A DNA stretch of 64,000 nt from Bacillota bacterium (GTDB lineage Bacteria > Bacillota > Clostridia > Lachnospirales > Lachnospiraceae). Each line of letters starts with the position of its first letter. Within the stretch, counting starts at the first letter, position 1. Below the pieces are notes generated by a model. The model did no database searches and was not told where the DNA came from. It worked only from the letters and a program-made list of their open reading frames with translations. Position numbers and translations under genes: made by a program. Positions 31,603-40,526 of the stretch are shown here, one piece after another. Location of the stretch: positions 186,001-250,000 of the forward strand of contig JAEXNR010000007.1 of NCBI GenBank assembly GCA_023439505.1. The letters are read 5' to 3'.

Positions 31603-32475
31603 TCAGAACTCACTGCCCTGTCTAAATTCACCTTCATGAGATTTAAAAAAATCATAATAAGTGCGAACATTGTCCAGATTTGTCCAACGTTCTACTTCAA
31701 CAGGATTGTGATCAAGATTATATATTCTGGCTCCCCGCATGGCAAGAAGGAACGGGGAGTGGGTGGATATAATAAATTGGCAGCCAAAGAACCTGGCTGA
31801 ATCCTCAAGAAAGCGGACTAACTCTATTTGTCGCTTTGGAGAAAGGCTGTTTTCCGGCTCGTCCAACAGATAAAGTCCATTTTCTTCGATTTTCTCTGTA
31901 AAGTAGCGAAATCCACTCTCACCGTTGGAATACTCCCGGACATTATCAATCAATTCGCCTCTTACATAACGGGACTGGGTTCTTCGCCTGGAATTATTTA
32001 CTTTCTTCAGCTGTTCATAATCTGCCATGGATTTCAGCTGAAACTTTGAGTATTTTGCATCCAAATATTCCTCAAAGATCTCTTCTCTCTTAAGATCAAT
32101 TCCCTCGTTTAAGTTCCGAATATTTAACATATAATCAAACACATCATCGCTTGTTATGATTCTGCTGTTTTGTGTAATCTTCTCTTCTAAGCTCATACCG
32201 CAGTAGTTAACGTAATCTGAAAAGAAATTCGATTTGTTATAGATAGAATCACGACTGATACCGGCTTTCTCTGCAATCACATTCAAGGCCGTCGATTTAC
32301 CGGAACCATTTCCCCCATACAATATGGTTACCGTGTCAAAATCCAGCCGGCTCAGATCATTTCTTGACAGAATCTTAAACGGATAGAAGGAATCATAGCA
32401 GGTTCTTATAATGCTTTGAATAAAACTGGTTTCTGTATCATCACACGGAAAGGTAAAACTTCTTAAGTAAATCAT
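31603..32475 (-). CDS. AAA family ATPase (ABC-type, OLD-like)
   Basis: 290 aa. A Walker A GGNGSGKST (about residues 54-62) after LSRLDFDTVTILY, and C-terminal GLYLLDEPENSLSPKRQIELVRFLEDSA plus QFIISTHSPFLLAMRGARI: ABC-type head with D-loop and His switch. It is a stand-alone ATPase domain without a TOPRIM nuclease. Relatives occur as predicted ATP-binding proteins; some are parts of defence systems (RloC/OLD-like), but no partner gene is present here, so no function is given. Confidence 0.85.
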   Translation of the reverse strand: MIYLRSFTFPCDDTETSFIQSIIRTCYDSFYPFKILSRNDLSRLDFDTVTILYGGNGSGKSTALNVIAEKAGISRDSIYNKSNFFSDYVNYCGMSLEEKITQNSRIITSDDVFDYMLNIRNLNEGIDLKREEIFEEYLDAKYSKFQLKSMADYEQLKKVNNSRRRTQSRYVRGELIDNVREYSNGESGFRYFTEKIEENGLYLLDEPENSLSPKRQIELVRFLEDSARFFGCQFIISTHSPFLLAMRGARIYNLDHNPVEVERWTNLDNVRTYYDFFKSHEGEFRQGSEF

Positions 32476-32723
32476 CCCAAACTCCCATCTATCTTCAGAT
32501 CACACCTTCTGCGGTTCTCTATCTACGGCCAACTCTCACGATCCCCGGTATCACTCATTTTAAATTCCTTTTATCTGCAATAGCTAACGTTCAGGCGTTT
32601 TGAAAGTCATAATCGCAGCAAATGCAATGGAAATATAAAATGAGTCATACCAGTTGTTAAAACGATGGGAAAATTATACCATAAAACCAATGAGAACACA
32701 AGTTCGAAAATTGGGCATTTCGT

Positions 32724-33467
32724 CTATTCCCATTGAAAGAAGCGAAGGCTAACGCAAGTACAGATTATCGCAATTGCTATCATCACGATCACCGGAAGAA
32801 TTACTCCCTCCGTCGGCAAGCCAAGCGAAAGGGCTTTGAGGAGCTTAATCCCCTGGGTCAGGGGTAACAGGTTTGCTACCTTTTGAAGTGCCCCAGGCAT
32901 CACCTCATACGGGAGTGTTGTGCCGGAAAATAGAAGCATGGGAAAATACAGCAGACTGGCCGCGGCGCCTGCAGTTTTTGTGTCCGGTGCTATCCCTCCA
33001 ACCAAAAGCCCGATGCAAAACATAGACAGCATCACCAGCAGGTACGCGCTCAGAAACAAAGGCCATGATCCTCTGAACTGATAACCAAAGAAAATTGTAC
33101 CTGCCAGATAAACCAGGAGCAGAGATACCATCGAATACAAGGCATATATGATTACCTGCACAGTAAGAAGAAGTGCAGGGCTGATGGGGGTTACCCGGAA
33201 CCGCTTTAATATCTTTTTGCTGCGATAATCCGATATTACCAGCGGTAGCCCCATTACACCTCCGGCACAGATAGCGATAGTTGACATTGCACCAAAGGAT
33301 TGCTCCAGGAAGGTATATGCTGCACCGTCAAAAGCAGGCTTCCTTCCGTAAACAGCGCCCAGGATAATAAAGATAACTACCGGCATGCAGATCGCAAAAA
33401 TAAACATATCCAATCCGCGCAGGGATAATCTGATCTCTGTTTTTAACAAGGCTCTAAATGCTTTCAT
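32724..33467 (-). CDS. ABC-2 type transporter permease
   Basis: 247 aa, six membrane helices. N-terminal FRALLKTEIRLSLRGLDMFIFAICMPVVIFIILGAVYG and the middle 'YRSKKILKRFRVTPISPALLL' (about 78-98) are characteristic of the ABC-2 (DrrB/NatB-like) permease family. Start overlaps the ATPase end by 14 bp. Together with the gene at 33454-34185 and the MerR regulator it forms an inducible exporter, likely for a toxic or amphiphilic compound. Confidence 0.9.
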   Translation of the reverse strand: MKAFRALLKTEIRLSLRGLDMFIFAICMPVVIFIILGAVYGRKPAFDGAAYTFLEQSFGAMSTIAICAGGVMGLPLVISDYRSKKILKRFRVTPISPALLLTVQVIIYALYSMVSLLLVYLAGTIFFGYQFRGSWPLFLSAYLLVMLSMFCIGLLVGGIAPDTKTAGAAASLLYFPMLLFSGTTLPYEVMPGALQKVANLLPLTQGIKLLKALSLGLPTEGVILPVIVMIAIAIICTCVSLRFFQWE

Positions 33468-34185
33468 CTTCTACCTCCTCATCTGTGTACCACAGATATG
33501 CATCTTCTAATTTATCATAGGGGCTGGCTGCAATTGCTTCAGAAACAGTACCGTCAAAGACCCTTTTCCCATTTTTAAGGATCAGAATTCTGTCACACAA
33601 CGCCTCCACCTCGTCCATAAAATGTGAAGTTAATAAGATGGTAATCCCTTCTGCTTTTAATTGCAGAAGTCCCTTCCATACCTCCCGTCTGGCCCTTGCA
33701 TCCAATCCCGTGGTTAACTCATCCAGAAATAAAACCTTGGGATCCGGTATCAGTGCCAATACAATAAAGAGGCGCTGCTTCTGACCACCCGACAGTTCAC
33801 TCACCATACTTTTTAACTTGTCAGAAAGTCCGAATTGCCGGAGAAGGGCAGGATAATTCTGTGAGGACTTATATAGGGAAGCTGATACCTCACACAGCTC
33901 AGCTACCCTTATTTTCTCCTGATAGTTTCCTTCCTGGAATTGAACTCCCACCATTTCAAACAGCTTTTTCCGGTCCCGATGGGGATCCATTCCCAGGATG
34001 GTCACCATTCCCTCATCCTGTCTCTTCGTTCCCAGCATACATTCAATTGTGGTGCTTTTGCCCGCACCGTTGGCACCCAGCAAGCCAAATACCTCTCCCC
34101 GGCCTACCCTGAAGTTGAGATCTTCTATGGCTTTGACCTGGCCGTAAGACTTGCATAGCTGTTTTACTTCAATCGTTGTTTCCAT
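33454..34185 (-). CDS. ABC transporter ATP-binding protein (export type)
   Basis: 243 aa from ATG 34185, preceded by AAGGAGG. Walker A GANGAGKST, signature ELSGGQKQRL, Walker B 'KVLFLDELTTGLD' and the TSHFMDE switch region are complete. It resembles DrrA/NatA-type ATPases. The promoter region upstream, 34277-34312, has a dyad of MerR type, so expression is most likely activated by the MerR protein encoded just upstream. Confidence 0.92.
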   Translation of the reverse strand: METTIEVKQLCKSYGQVKAIEDLNFRVGRGEVFGLLGANGAGKSTTIECMLGTKRQDEGMVTILGMDPHRDRKKLFEMVGVQFQEGNYQEKIRVAELCEVSASLYKSSQNYPALLRQFGLSDKLKSMVSELSGGQKQRLFIVLALIPDPKVLFLDELTTGLDARARREVWKGLLQLKAEGITILLTSHFMDEVEALCDRILILKNGKRVFDGTVSEAIAASPYDKLEDAYLWYTDEEVEDESI

Positions 34186-34276
34186 ATAATAAACCCTCCT
34201 TTTTTGTTGTGGATCATGTGCCTGCCGACTGTTATGGCTTGGCTTCACAGGATACATGCGCCACTGGAAAAAGAAT

Positions 34277-34312
34277 AACACCAGAGCAATGTCTGGTGTT
34301 AAAGTGTAGGGT
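34277..34312 (-). promoter_or_regulatory. MerR-type operator/promoter of the ABC-2 exporter
   Basis: Perfect 9-bp dyad AACACCAGA-N6-TCTGGTGTT (34277-34300) placed between a TTTAAC -35 and a TATTCT -10 with a spacer of about 20 bp, the long spacer that MerR activators act upon. The site (with its flank to 34312) shares 23 of 26 positions with 35104-35129 and overlaps the merR-like gene's stop codon (34299-34301). Confidence 0.7.
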
Positions 34313-35060
34313 TTGTTTGAAATTGTTGTTTCATCTTTTCAAGGTGCGCTATCATACGAAGCGCATTTTGTTCTGCATGTTTCAATGCGGTCTGCAATTT
34401 GTCACCTACAGAAATAATGTCTTCGTCTTCCTGTGGGGTATCAATCGTCTGCCGGATATTCGCCATAGGGTTATGTGACAGGGTATTGAGCATTCGCAAT
34501 ATAGCAGAGAGAGAATAATTTGCACACCGCAGGGATCGTATAATTTTTAGCCTCCGGATATCATCATTGGTATAAATACGATAACCATTTTGTTTACGTT
34601 TAACTGTCAGCAACCCATTCATTTCCCAATTTCTTAACGTATCCATCGAAATTCCGAGATGATCAGCCGCCGCTTTTCTGGTGAATACGGTGGTGTCAGT
34701 TTCCCCACAATCTCCTGCCATCAGCTTTTCGGTAAGTGTTATGGCTTCTTCCGCATGACCTTGTTCCCTTCTGATCTGTTGCAGATAATCCTGTGCCAGA
34801 CGAATGGCCCCATTAAGATCCCCAAGAGCGGAAGTCTTAATGATTGTAATTACCTGCTTTCTTAATCCGTTTTGTAGGACTTCGATCTTAAGCGCCATTC
34901 TGACAAGTCTCATCTGCTCCATATGGAACTCAGTAAAGATACGATAACCATTCTCCTTGCGTTTTGGCTTGGGAATAAGCTTGAGTTCTTCATAAAGCCT
35001 TACAGTATTGGGGTGAATCCCAGTGTGATATGCGATTTCTGAAGTTTTGTAACTGCTCAT
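34299..35060 (-). CDS. MerR-type regulator with two HTH domains
   Basis: 253 aa. The N-terminal MerR helix-turn-helix (residues 5-72; YKTSEIAYHTGIHPNTVRLYEELKLI, then ENGYRIFTEFHMEQMRLV) is followed by a helical linker and a second complete MerR domain (about 126-195; FTRKAAADHLGISMDTLRNWEMNGLL, then NGYRIYTNDDIRRLKII). Tandem MerR domains in one chain are uncommon. The C-terminus is a coiled-coil, no effector domain of BmrR type. It lies upstream of the ABC-2 exporter and has a matching operator before its own promoter. Confidence 0.9.
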   Translation of the reverse strand: MSSYKTSEIAYHTGIHPNTVRLYEELKLIPKPKRKENGYRIFTEFHMEQMRLVRMALKIEVLQNGLRKQVITIIKTSALGDLNGAIRLAQDYLQQIRREQGHAEEAITLTEKLMAGDCGETDTTVFTRKAAADHLGISMDTLRNWEMNGLLTVKRKQNGYRIYTNDDIRRLKIIRSLRCANYSLSAILRMLNTLSHNPMANIRQTIDTPQEDEDIISVGDKLQTALKHAEQNALRMIAHLEKMKQQFQTNPTL

Positions 35061-35078
35061 TATTCATCTCCTCCATTT

Positions 35079-35106
35079 CTATTACACCATAATAACTCTA
35101 TGTCAA
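35079..35106 (-). promoter_or_regulatory. sigma-A promoter of the double-MerR gene
   Basis: Minus strand TTGACA (35101-35106) and TAATAG (35079-35084) with 16 bp between; GGAGGAGAT follows before the ATG at 35060. Confidence 0.6.
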
Positions 35107-35129
35107 AGTCTGGTGTTATAGTGGAGGGT
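35104..35129 (-). promoter_or_regulatory. second MerR operator-like site
   Basis: Shares 23 of 26 positions with 34287-34312, including GTCTGGTGTTA and AGGGT, and overlaps the -35 of the regulator gene. Suggests autoregulation. Confidence 0.6.
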
Positions 35130-35162
35130 TGATAAGCCAATAAACCAGAAGGTGCAGATCAA

Positions 35163-35281
35163 AATCATATTAATCCTCCATGCTGCCAATGCCCGCGAAT
35201 TTGGGCATCAGCACAAATTTGCCGTGTGAAAATTTTAATTTTCACACTAATCCTCCATGCTGCCAATGCAGTGTGAAAATC
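35163..35281. repeat. palindromic repeat element, copy 2 plus a partial third copy
   Basis: 35163-35250 is the second copy of the element at 27135. Its first 22 bp (TAATCCTCCATGCTGCCAATG + C) recur at 35248-35269, giving a 77-bp period, then it runs into a shortened GTGTGAAAATC. It lies between the double-MerR gene and the VOC gene. Confidence 0.85.
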
Positions 35282-35305
35282 ACTTCAGACAATCAAATCG
35301 TTCTG

Positions 35306-35692
35306 CTATACGAATAAGCACCATCTGACCCCATATTTGTCAATGAAATCAGCCATTAATGGACTAAATTCACAGGGAGCCAGCGGCATCAGAATCTGGG
35401 CATCTTTTTTTAAAATATCATATGCTTGTTGAACTTTCTCCTCGTTTCCTTCACCGTAATGCAGACAAAACTGCATTGTGTTGCCTGTCACTGTTTCCTT
35501 GCCAACGATAGCATATTCGGAATTTCGTTCTGCAACAGCTAAAATTTCTCCTTGAATATCAAGCTCTGAATGAAAAAACGTTCCGTCCTCATTTTGAAAG
35601 CTGCTGATCAAAACAGCATCAAACGCCTTCTGATAAAGAGCCACCGCCTCATTACTTCCTGTAACATAGGCCTGCATCATTGATCGTTTCAT
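35306..35692 (-). CDS. VOC/PhnB-like protein
   Basis: 128 aa. Pattern MQAYVTGSNEAVALYQKAFDAVLISSFQNEDGTFFHSELDIQGEILAVAE and the C-terminal MADFIDKYGVRWCLFV are those of small glyoxalase/bleomycin-resistance-fold (PhnB-like) proteins. Usually metal-binding dioxygenase or binding proteins; the substrate is unknown. Downstream of the DUF4003 gene by 30 bp. Confidence 0.85.
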   Translation of the reverse strand: MKRSMMQAYVTGSNEAVALYQKAFDAVLISSFQNEDGTFFHSELDIQGEILAVAERNSEYAIVGKETVTGNTMQFCLHYGEGNEEKVQQAYDILKKDAQILMPLAPCEFSPLMADFIDKYGVRWCLFV

Positions 35693-35722
35693 ACGTAACT
35701 ACCATACCCTTTCTTTGTTTTA

Positions 35723-36727
35723 TCAAGTCTGAGCTGAGGAAGACGCACTTGCACTTGCTGCTGTACTGGCAGCGATTGCGGCACACATTGCTGCTTCCTG
35801 TGCTATGATAAGTGAGATTGTACTATTTACCGCTGCGGACTGCATGGTATCGGTATTAATATAGTCTCGTTGTGCAATAATTCCCGCATACATCAGCTTC
35901 TGCTTTGAAGTAACGGAGCTGAAGAAACCAAATCCTTTTTGGACCGAGAGCCAGTTATTGATCTCTATCATCTCTTGTATTATTTTTTCTTTTGGTTCCT
36001 CGGATAAAGCCAGAACCCCAAGTGTAGGAAGTTCATAAGTGGTTCCATACTTGTAACCTGCTTCCTTCAAACCATCAAACAGCTGCATGGTTCTCCTGCA
36101 TTTTTCCTCAGCTGTTCCCTGACCCATTGCCAGTACATGACTGAGGGACTGAACCGCATTGGAAGAGAAGAACTTTGATTTTAACAGCTGATAACAGGAT
36201 TCTATGTCATGAATCAATGCCTGGTCGGACTTCTCAGTTAATGCCAATAAGGCACAATTTGCGCTGTCCTCTCCTGAGGTCAGGAAGGGATGCTCTGTCT
36301 TAATCAGGTGAAAGATTCTGCTTGTTCTTGCTGCTATGGCTTCATACTGGTCAGGCTCTGCCAGCTGCGCGATAATCATCGCCGTCAGGGGTAAATACGT
36401 GGAAGACCAGAATTCCTTTTTCAGTAACTGGTATACCAAAAGTCCCCGCTCCAGTGTTACTTCCGGGTTTTCACTAACCGCAAGCATAGAGATAATCGGA
36501 GTCTTGGCAGTACCCTTAAAATTAGAGAAAAGTCCTACTTTTTGCTTCAGCAGATCTTTACAGTACGACAGAACGGATACCTGTACTTCTTTTTCTTTCG
36601 CCACATAAATCCCTGCACAGGCCAAATGGATCAGTCCGCTGTCCCATCCAAATACTGTTTTTATCTGATCCCGGTTATTTAACAGCAAGATACAATTTTT
36701 CAACATATGATCGTTCATCGATGACAC
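35723..36727 (-). CDS. DUF4003 family protein
   Basis: 334 aa helical protein with repeated 'AVSENPEVTLERGLLVYQLL', 'ALLALTEKSDQALIHDI', 'GVLALSEEPKEKIIQEMIEI' segments, the recurring pattern of DUF4003. The last 25 residues are an Ala/Ser-rich low-complexity tail. The function is unknown. Starts downstream of a 319-bp gap containing a large hairpin. Confidence 0.8.
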   Translation of the reverse strand: MSSMNDHMLKNCILLLNNRDQIKTVFGWDSGLIHLACAGIYVAKEKEVQVSVLSYCKDLLKQKVGLFSNFKGTAKTPIISMLAVSENPEVTLERGLLVYQLLKKEFWSSTYLPLTAMIIAQLAEPDQYEAIAARTSRIFHLIKTEHPFLTSGEDSANCALLALTEKSDQALIHDIESCYQLLKSKFFSSNAVQSLSHVLAMGQGTAEEKCRRTMQLFDGLKEAGYKYGTTYELPTLGVLALSEEPKEKIIQEMIEINNWLSVQKGFGFFSSVTSKQKLMYAGIIAQRDYINTDTMQSAAVNSTISLIIAQEAAMCAAIAASTAASASASSSAQT

Positions 36728-36876
36728 GCTCCTTATCTTTCCTATGGTGGAAATAAGATATCATTAACATTACTTCGTAGTTCTTAGCTCTATCTTACTA
36801 CATTGCATGCCATATTTCAAAGATTATATTACTATTGAATTCCAGAATCCTTCCTCTGCTTACCAATATCATAAAA

Positions 36877-36947
36877 GTGCCTCAAATGATGATGTCTTTG
36901 ATTCAACCCTGAACGGGTATCACCGATCCTCATCACTTGAAGCACTA
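36877..36947. promoter_or_regulatory. large imperfect hairpin, possible terminator or structured RNA
   Basis: Sixteen-bp arms, 14 matching (36877-36892 against 36932-36947), enclosing an inner ACCC/GGGT stem. On the minus strand the arm is followed by TTTTA, so it may end the flavoprotein transcript that finishes at 37046, but the elaborate loop is unusual for a plain terminator. The remainder of the 36728-37045 gap holds no gene. Confidence 0.55.
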
Positions 36948-37045
36948 TAGTTCGAATAGCGATTTATTAATTAGTTTTTCATAAATTGCTAACTATTGCA
37001 AGCAGACTGGCGAGTCTTGCCGATTTGCTTTATATCCTAATTCAT

Positions 37046-39403
37046 TTATTTGATTGTCGCTGCAGCTTCCTTACCTGCTAAACGCCCGGAGGTGTATGCC
37101 CATCCCTGAGCAGCACCGCCATAGGTTACATAAGCCTTTGCCTCGGAGAAAAGAACACCCATGCTGTCCGTACCAACGGCATACAGACCGCTAATCGGAG
37201 TCTTGCCGTCAGCCAACAGTACCTGGAAGTTCTTATTAATATCAAGACCGCCGCATGTTGAATAGCAATAAGAAGAACCTACAATACCGTAGTAAGGAGC
37301 ACCCTCTACCGGTGCCAGATACTTGGCATCCTTATTGAATTCTTCATCCTTGCCTTTGGTGCAGAATTCATTATACTGATCTACTGACTTACTCAGTGTA
37401 TTGCCGTCCAGACCCATTTTCTCTGCCAGCTCTTCCAGTGAATCTGCTTTATAAACATAGCCTGCCTTAATTGCAGCTTCCAGAATCTCTTCTGTCTCCG
37501 GCATCGGCGTATTGGCAGGTATGCTGCTGCCATAGCCAAGGTAGCTGGTGGAAACACCGTAAGGCTCTTCAAAAAAGCCTTTCTCAATGAGTGTCTTAAT
37601 CTGGCTGTTACCCCAGATGCTATAGAAGTGAGGTCCTGAAATCCATGGATTAAACATGGAAAGGGCATTCTCATTGGTAAAACGTTTTGCAGTTGCGTCA
37701 ACAGCTAATGTGTTGGTGGAAATTGCCATGTTTAACGGAATGTCTGCAATAGACCAAACTGCCTGGCGTCCGGTCCCGCGGCTGATTGCACCCTCAATCT
37801 TATTGGAAGGATAACCGGAAAGGAAGCCGTCAGAACCGCCTACATGCACCATAGGTGCAACACTTATGTTAAAAGTACCTGCTCCGTCATCGATGGCGGC
37901 TTGCAGCATAGTACCGGTATTTTGCTTCATACCAAATTGTTTCCAGCTGCCCTTAAGCGGATAATATGTATTTGACAGATAGGTTTCTTCCATTTTACCA
38001 CTACCTGCAAACCCGCCGGTAGCAAGAATAACTGCCTTGGCATTAATGATGTATTCCGTTCCGTCCACGATGTTACGTGCCAGAACGCCGGTAACCTTGC
38101 CATCCGTTACGATCAAATCATAGGCTTCTGTTTCCAGCATGTATTTCCCTGCTAATTTGTTGGTAAAATTGTCATAGGCAGCAGCATAAAATTGTTCTGT
38201 CATTTGCTTGGCACCGGTAATAGGCGTGTAAGCTGCCCAGGAATTTCCTGCAAAACCGGTTGCAGGCTCAAAGGAAAATCCGTAAGTTGTTAACCAGTCA
38301 ATGGTGTAACCACTTTCGTCCATCATAAGACGGATCATTTCCGGCTTAGCTGTCTGTACGCCATCAACGGTTGTATAGGCCAACCAGTCCTTGTAAAGTG
38401 CTTCCGCATCAATTAAATTCTGTCCTGCAGGCTTGGTGATAACTTCCTTTGTGATAGGATCAGTCCACTCCGGTATTTCAGCCGCTACCTGACTGGGAAC
38501 ATTAATCGCCATAGGTCCGCTGGTAATTGCTGAGGTTCCGCCCCATTTACCGGCCTTATCAATGGCAATAACAGATGCTCCGTTTTCTGCAGCGCTGAGT
38601 GCAGCTGCAGTACCAGAGCCACCCATTCCAACGACTAGAACATCTGTATCCAGCGTAACAACTTCACTGCTTTTCTTCGTATCTTTATAAAATGCACTGA
38701 TTGCTGCTTCCTCGCTGCCGCCTGCTTTCAGTGCTTGTACAAGCGCTGCTTCCACCGCCTGCTTCACGCCGCTACTGGAAGCTGTGGCGCCTGATATGGC
38801 GTCAACACTCACAGACTGAGACTCTAAGATACGCGGAAGCAGTTTATCTACAACAGATTGTAAAATACCTCTGGTTTCCGAGGTGTTCTCCTGATCTACC
38901 TTAATCTCGAGTATCTTATCTTCATCTACAGTAACTGCAACAGAAATAGGCTCGCTGACACGAAATCCTGTACCTTCTCCTGTGTAGGTGCCAGGTGCCA
39001 TCTTAGCAACCGCAGCTGTCTGGGTGCTGATACCCATTGCCTGGGCAATACAATCTTTTGCCGCTGCAATAATTGCCTTACTGCTGTTCGTTGCACCTGA
39101 AACAATGTCCACTTCAGAACTTTGTTTTTCCAAAATCACAGCCGGCAGACTCTCAACAGCTCTGCTGCCAACGCCATCCGTCTCCTGATCGCCTTTGATG
39201 TCCACCTGTGTAATGCTTTTTTCATCAAAGGTCATGGTCACTGTAATATCACCGCCAAAGCCTTTGGCAGTTGCTTCGTAGACGCCGGGTGTATAAATGC
39301 TTGACGATGTCGCCGGCACCTCCTCCTTAGGTTTTGAGCTGCAGGCACTAAATCCCAGTACCATGATTGCCAGCGCAAACCATAACATAAACTTCTTTTT
39401 CAA
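37046..39403 (-). CDS. lipoprotein FMN/FAD reductase (flavocytochrome-c-like, two FMN domains)
   Basis: 785 aa. A lipoprotein signal (FSAC, Cys21) predicts an outer-face membrane anchor. Two FMN-binding domains follow (about 35-125 and 135-225), each with the covalent flavinylation motif SGATxSS (residues 102-108 and 204-210; Thr105 and Thr207 as attachment sites). Then a fumarate-reductase/succinate-dehydrogenase-type FAD domain (about 253-785; DVLVVGMGGSGTAAALSA and WGGTSAITSGP). Such multi-flavin reductases use extracytoplasmic electrons to reduce small acceptors. An ApbE flavin transferase must act on it; none is in the window. Two tandem FMN domains instead of one are notable. A LysR regulator is just upstream on the same strand. 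Confidence 0.93.
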   Translation of the reverse strand: MKKKFMLWFALAIMVLGFSACSSKPKEEVPATSSSIYTPGVYEATAKGFGGDITVTMTFDEKSITQVDIKGDQETDGVGSRAVESLPAVILEKQSSEVDIVSGATNSSKAIIAAAKDCIAQAMGISTQTAAVAKMAPGTYTGEGTGFRVSEPISVAVTVDEDKILEIKVDQENTSETRGILQSVVDKLLPRILESQSVSVDAISGATASSSGVKQAVEAALVQALKAGGSEEAAISAFYKDTKKSSEVVTLDTDVLVVGMGGSGTAAALSAAENGASVIAIDKAGKWGGTSAITSGPMAINVPSQVAAEIPEWTDPITKEVITKPAGQNLIDAEALYKDWLAYTTVDGVQTAKPEMIRLMMDESGYTIDWLTTYGFSFEPATGFAGNSWAAYTPITGAKQMTEQFYAAAYDNFTNKLAGKYMLETEAYDLIVTDGKVTGVLARNIVDGTEYIINAKAVILATGGFAGSGKMEETYLSNTYYPLKGSWKQFGMKQNTGTMLQAAIDDGAGTFNISVAPMVHVGGSDGFLSGYPSNKIEGAISRGTGRQAVWSIADIPLNMAISTNTLAVDATAKRFTNENALSMFNPWISGPHFYSIWGNSQIKTLIEKGFFEEPYGVSTSYLGYGSSIPANTPMPETEEILEAAIKAGYVYKADSLEELAEKMGLDGNTLSKSVDQYNEFCTKGKDEEFNKDAKYLAPVEGAPYYGIVGSSYCYSTCGGLDINKNFQVLLADGKTPISGLYAVGTDSMGVLFSEAKAYVTYGGAAQGWAYTSGRLAGKEAAATIK

Positions 39404-39517
39404 TGTTTCATCCTCCAGATTCTCTTTTCAGCCACAGCTATCTCTGATTTTGCCGTGACTGTGACATTTTTTTGTCAATCTAAAGTATACTGGAGGAATA
39501 GGAAGATGGCAAATTAG

Positions 39518-40396
39518 TTAAATTGCTGGTTCCATCATGAAAAGTGATATCAACTGACTCTGCAGCAGATCGGAACCATCTTTTTTATTCCAGCAAATGC
39601 ACAGTTCCTCATCCGGATGGTCTTCAATCTCTATATAACTGAGCGCCGGATGGGGACGGCATGCGCTTTTCAGGCAAAAAGAAATTCCATATCCGGCTGC
39701 TACCAGGGTTTCTATACTGTCATGGTCATCCGCATAACAGTGAATATTCATGGAGACACCAATCTCTTCCCAATCGGTCAGCCTGTCTTTTTTATCTGAG
39801 CCTCGAAGCAAGACGACAGGATCTTTCGGAATTGCTCTCCTTTGAATCGTAGAATATTGTGCATAATCATGGCTGCGGGGAAGCATCAACATCACTTTGT
39901 CTCCTCCGAAAACACTGTAAGCCAGCCAGTTTTTCCGACTGATTTCCGGGGTGAAGATGCAAATCATACAATCGATTTCTCCCTCCTTCAACCATAACAA
40001 TAAGTTTTCAGTTACATCATGCATCAAGGACACCTTAACCTTTGGCATTTCCTTACGAAGCTTACGAAGAATCCCCGGAAATTGCTTCCTCATAAGATCA
40101 CCATGGCATCCTATATGCAGGGTTTGTGAATATCCTTTGGAAGCATTTTTCACCAGCGCTACTGATGTGTCTATTTGTTGCAGGATGGTTTGGGCTTCCT
40201 GAAATAATACCTCGCCGGCCGGGGTCAGGGAGAGCGCGCGGCTATGTCGTTCAAAAAGTCGAACCTGAAGCTCCTTTTCCAGGAGAGCAATTTGTTGCGA
40301 CATGGCCGACTGGACAATGAAGCATTCCTGAGCAGCCGCGGTAAAATTCAAGTGCTTGGCTGCAAGTACAAAATAACGAAGTTGCCTGATTTCCAT
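39518..40396 (-). CDS. LysR family transcriptional regulator
   Basis: 292 aa. N-terminal HTH (residues 1-60; MEIRQLRYFVLAAKHLNFTAAAQECFIVQSAMSQQIALLEKELQVRLFER) and C-terminal substrate-binding domain (about 90-290). It is oriented toward the flavin reductase, 115 bp apart, so it may be a coregulated activator of that gene, sensing its electron acceptor; this is inference from position. Confidence 0.92.
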   Translation of the reverse strand: MEIRQLRYFVLAAKHLNFTAAAQECFIVQSAMSQQIALLEKELQVRLFERHSRALSLTPAGEVLFQEAQTILQQIDTSVALVKNASKGYSQTLHIGCHGDLMRKQFPGILRKLRKEMPKVKVSLMHDVTENLLLWLKEGEIDCMICIFTPEISRKNWLAYSVFGGDKVMLMLPRSHDYAQYSTIQRRAIPKDPVVLLRGSDKKDRLTDWEEIGVSMNIHCYADDHDSIETLVAAGYGISFCLKSACRPHPALSYIEIEDHPDEELCICWNKKDGSDLLQSQLISLFMMEPAI

Positions 40397-40476
40397 TTGT
40401 CACTTCCTTTCAAAAGTGTGTTCAGTCCCATAGGATGGTGAATATAACTGGCAGAAATGGGAAGTCAGGACTTATT

Positions 40477-40516
40477 ATACACTATTTTATGGAATAACCG
40501 CAATAAAATAGTGTAT
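40477..40516 (-). terminator. hairpin terminator after the ABC exporter operon
   Basis: Perfect 14-bp arms ATACACTATTTTAT (40477-40490) and its complement (40503-40516), 10 bp after the stop codon. T-run is weak on the minus strand. Confidence 0.55.
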
Positions 40517-40526
40517 TTTGTATCTA

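Noticed and set aside
31603..32475. AAA ATPase as part of a retron or OLD-type defence system
   Set aside because: No reverse transcriptase, TOPRIM or HNH partner gene is near; family is too general.
35171..35281. Repeat-spacer look of two identical 22-bp blocks, CRISPR-like
   Set aside because: Only two units, the 'spacer' is itself part of a palindromic element found elsewhere, and no cas gene is present.
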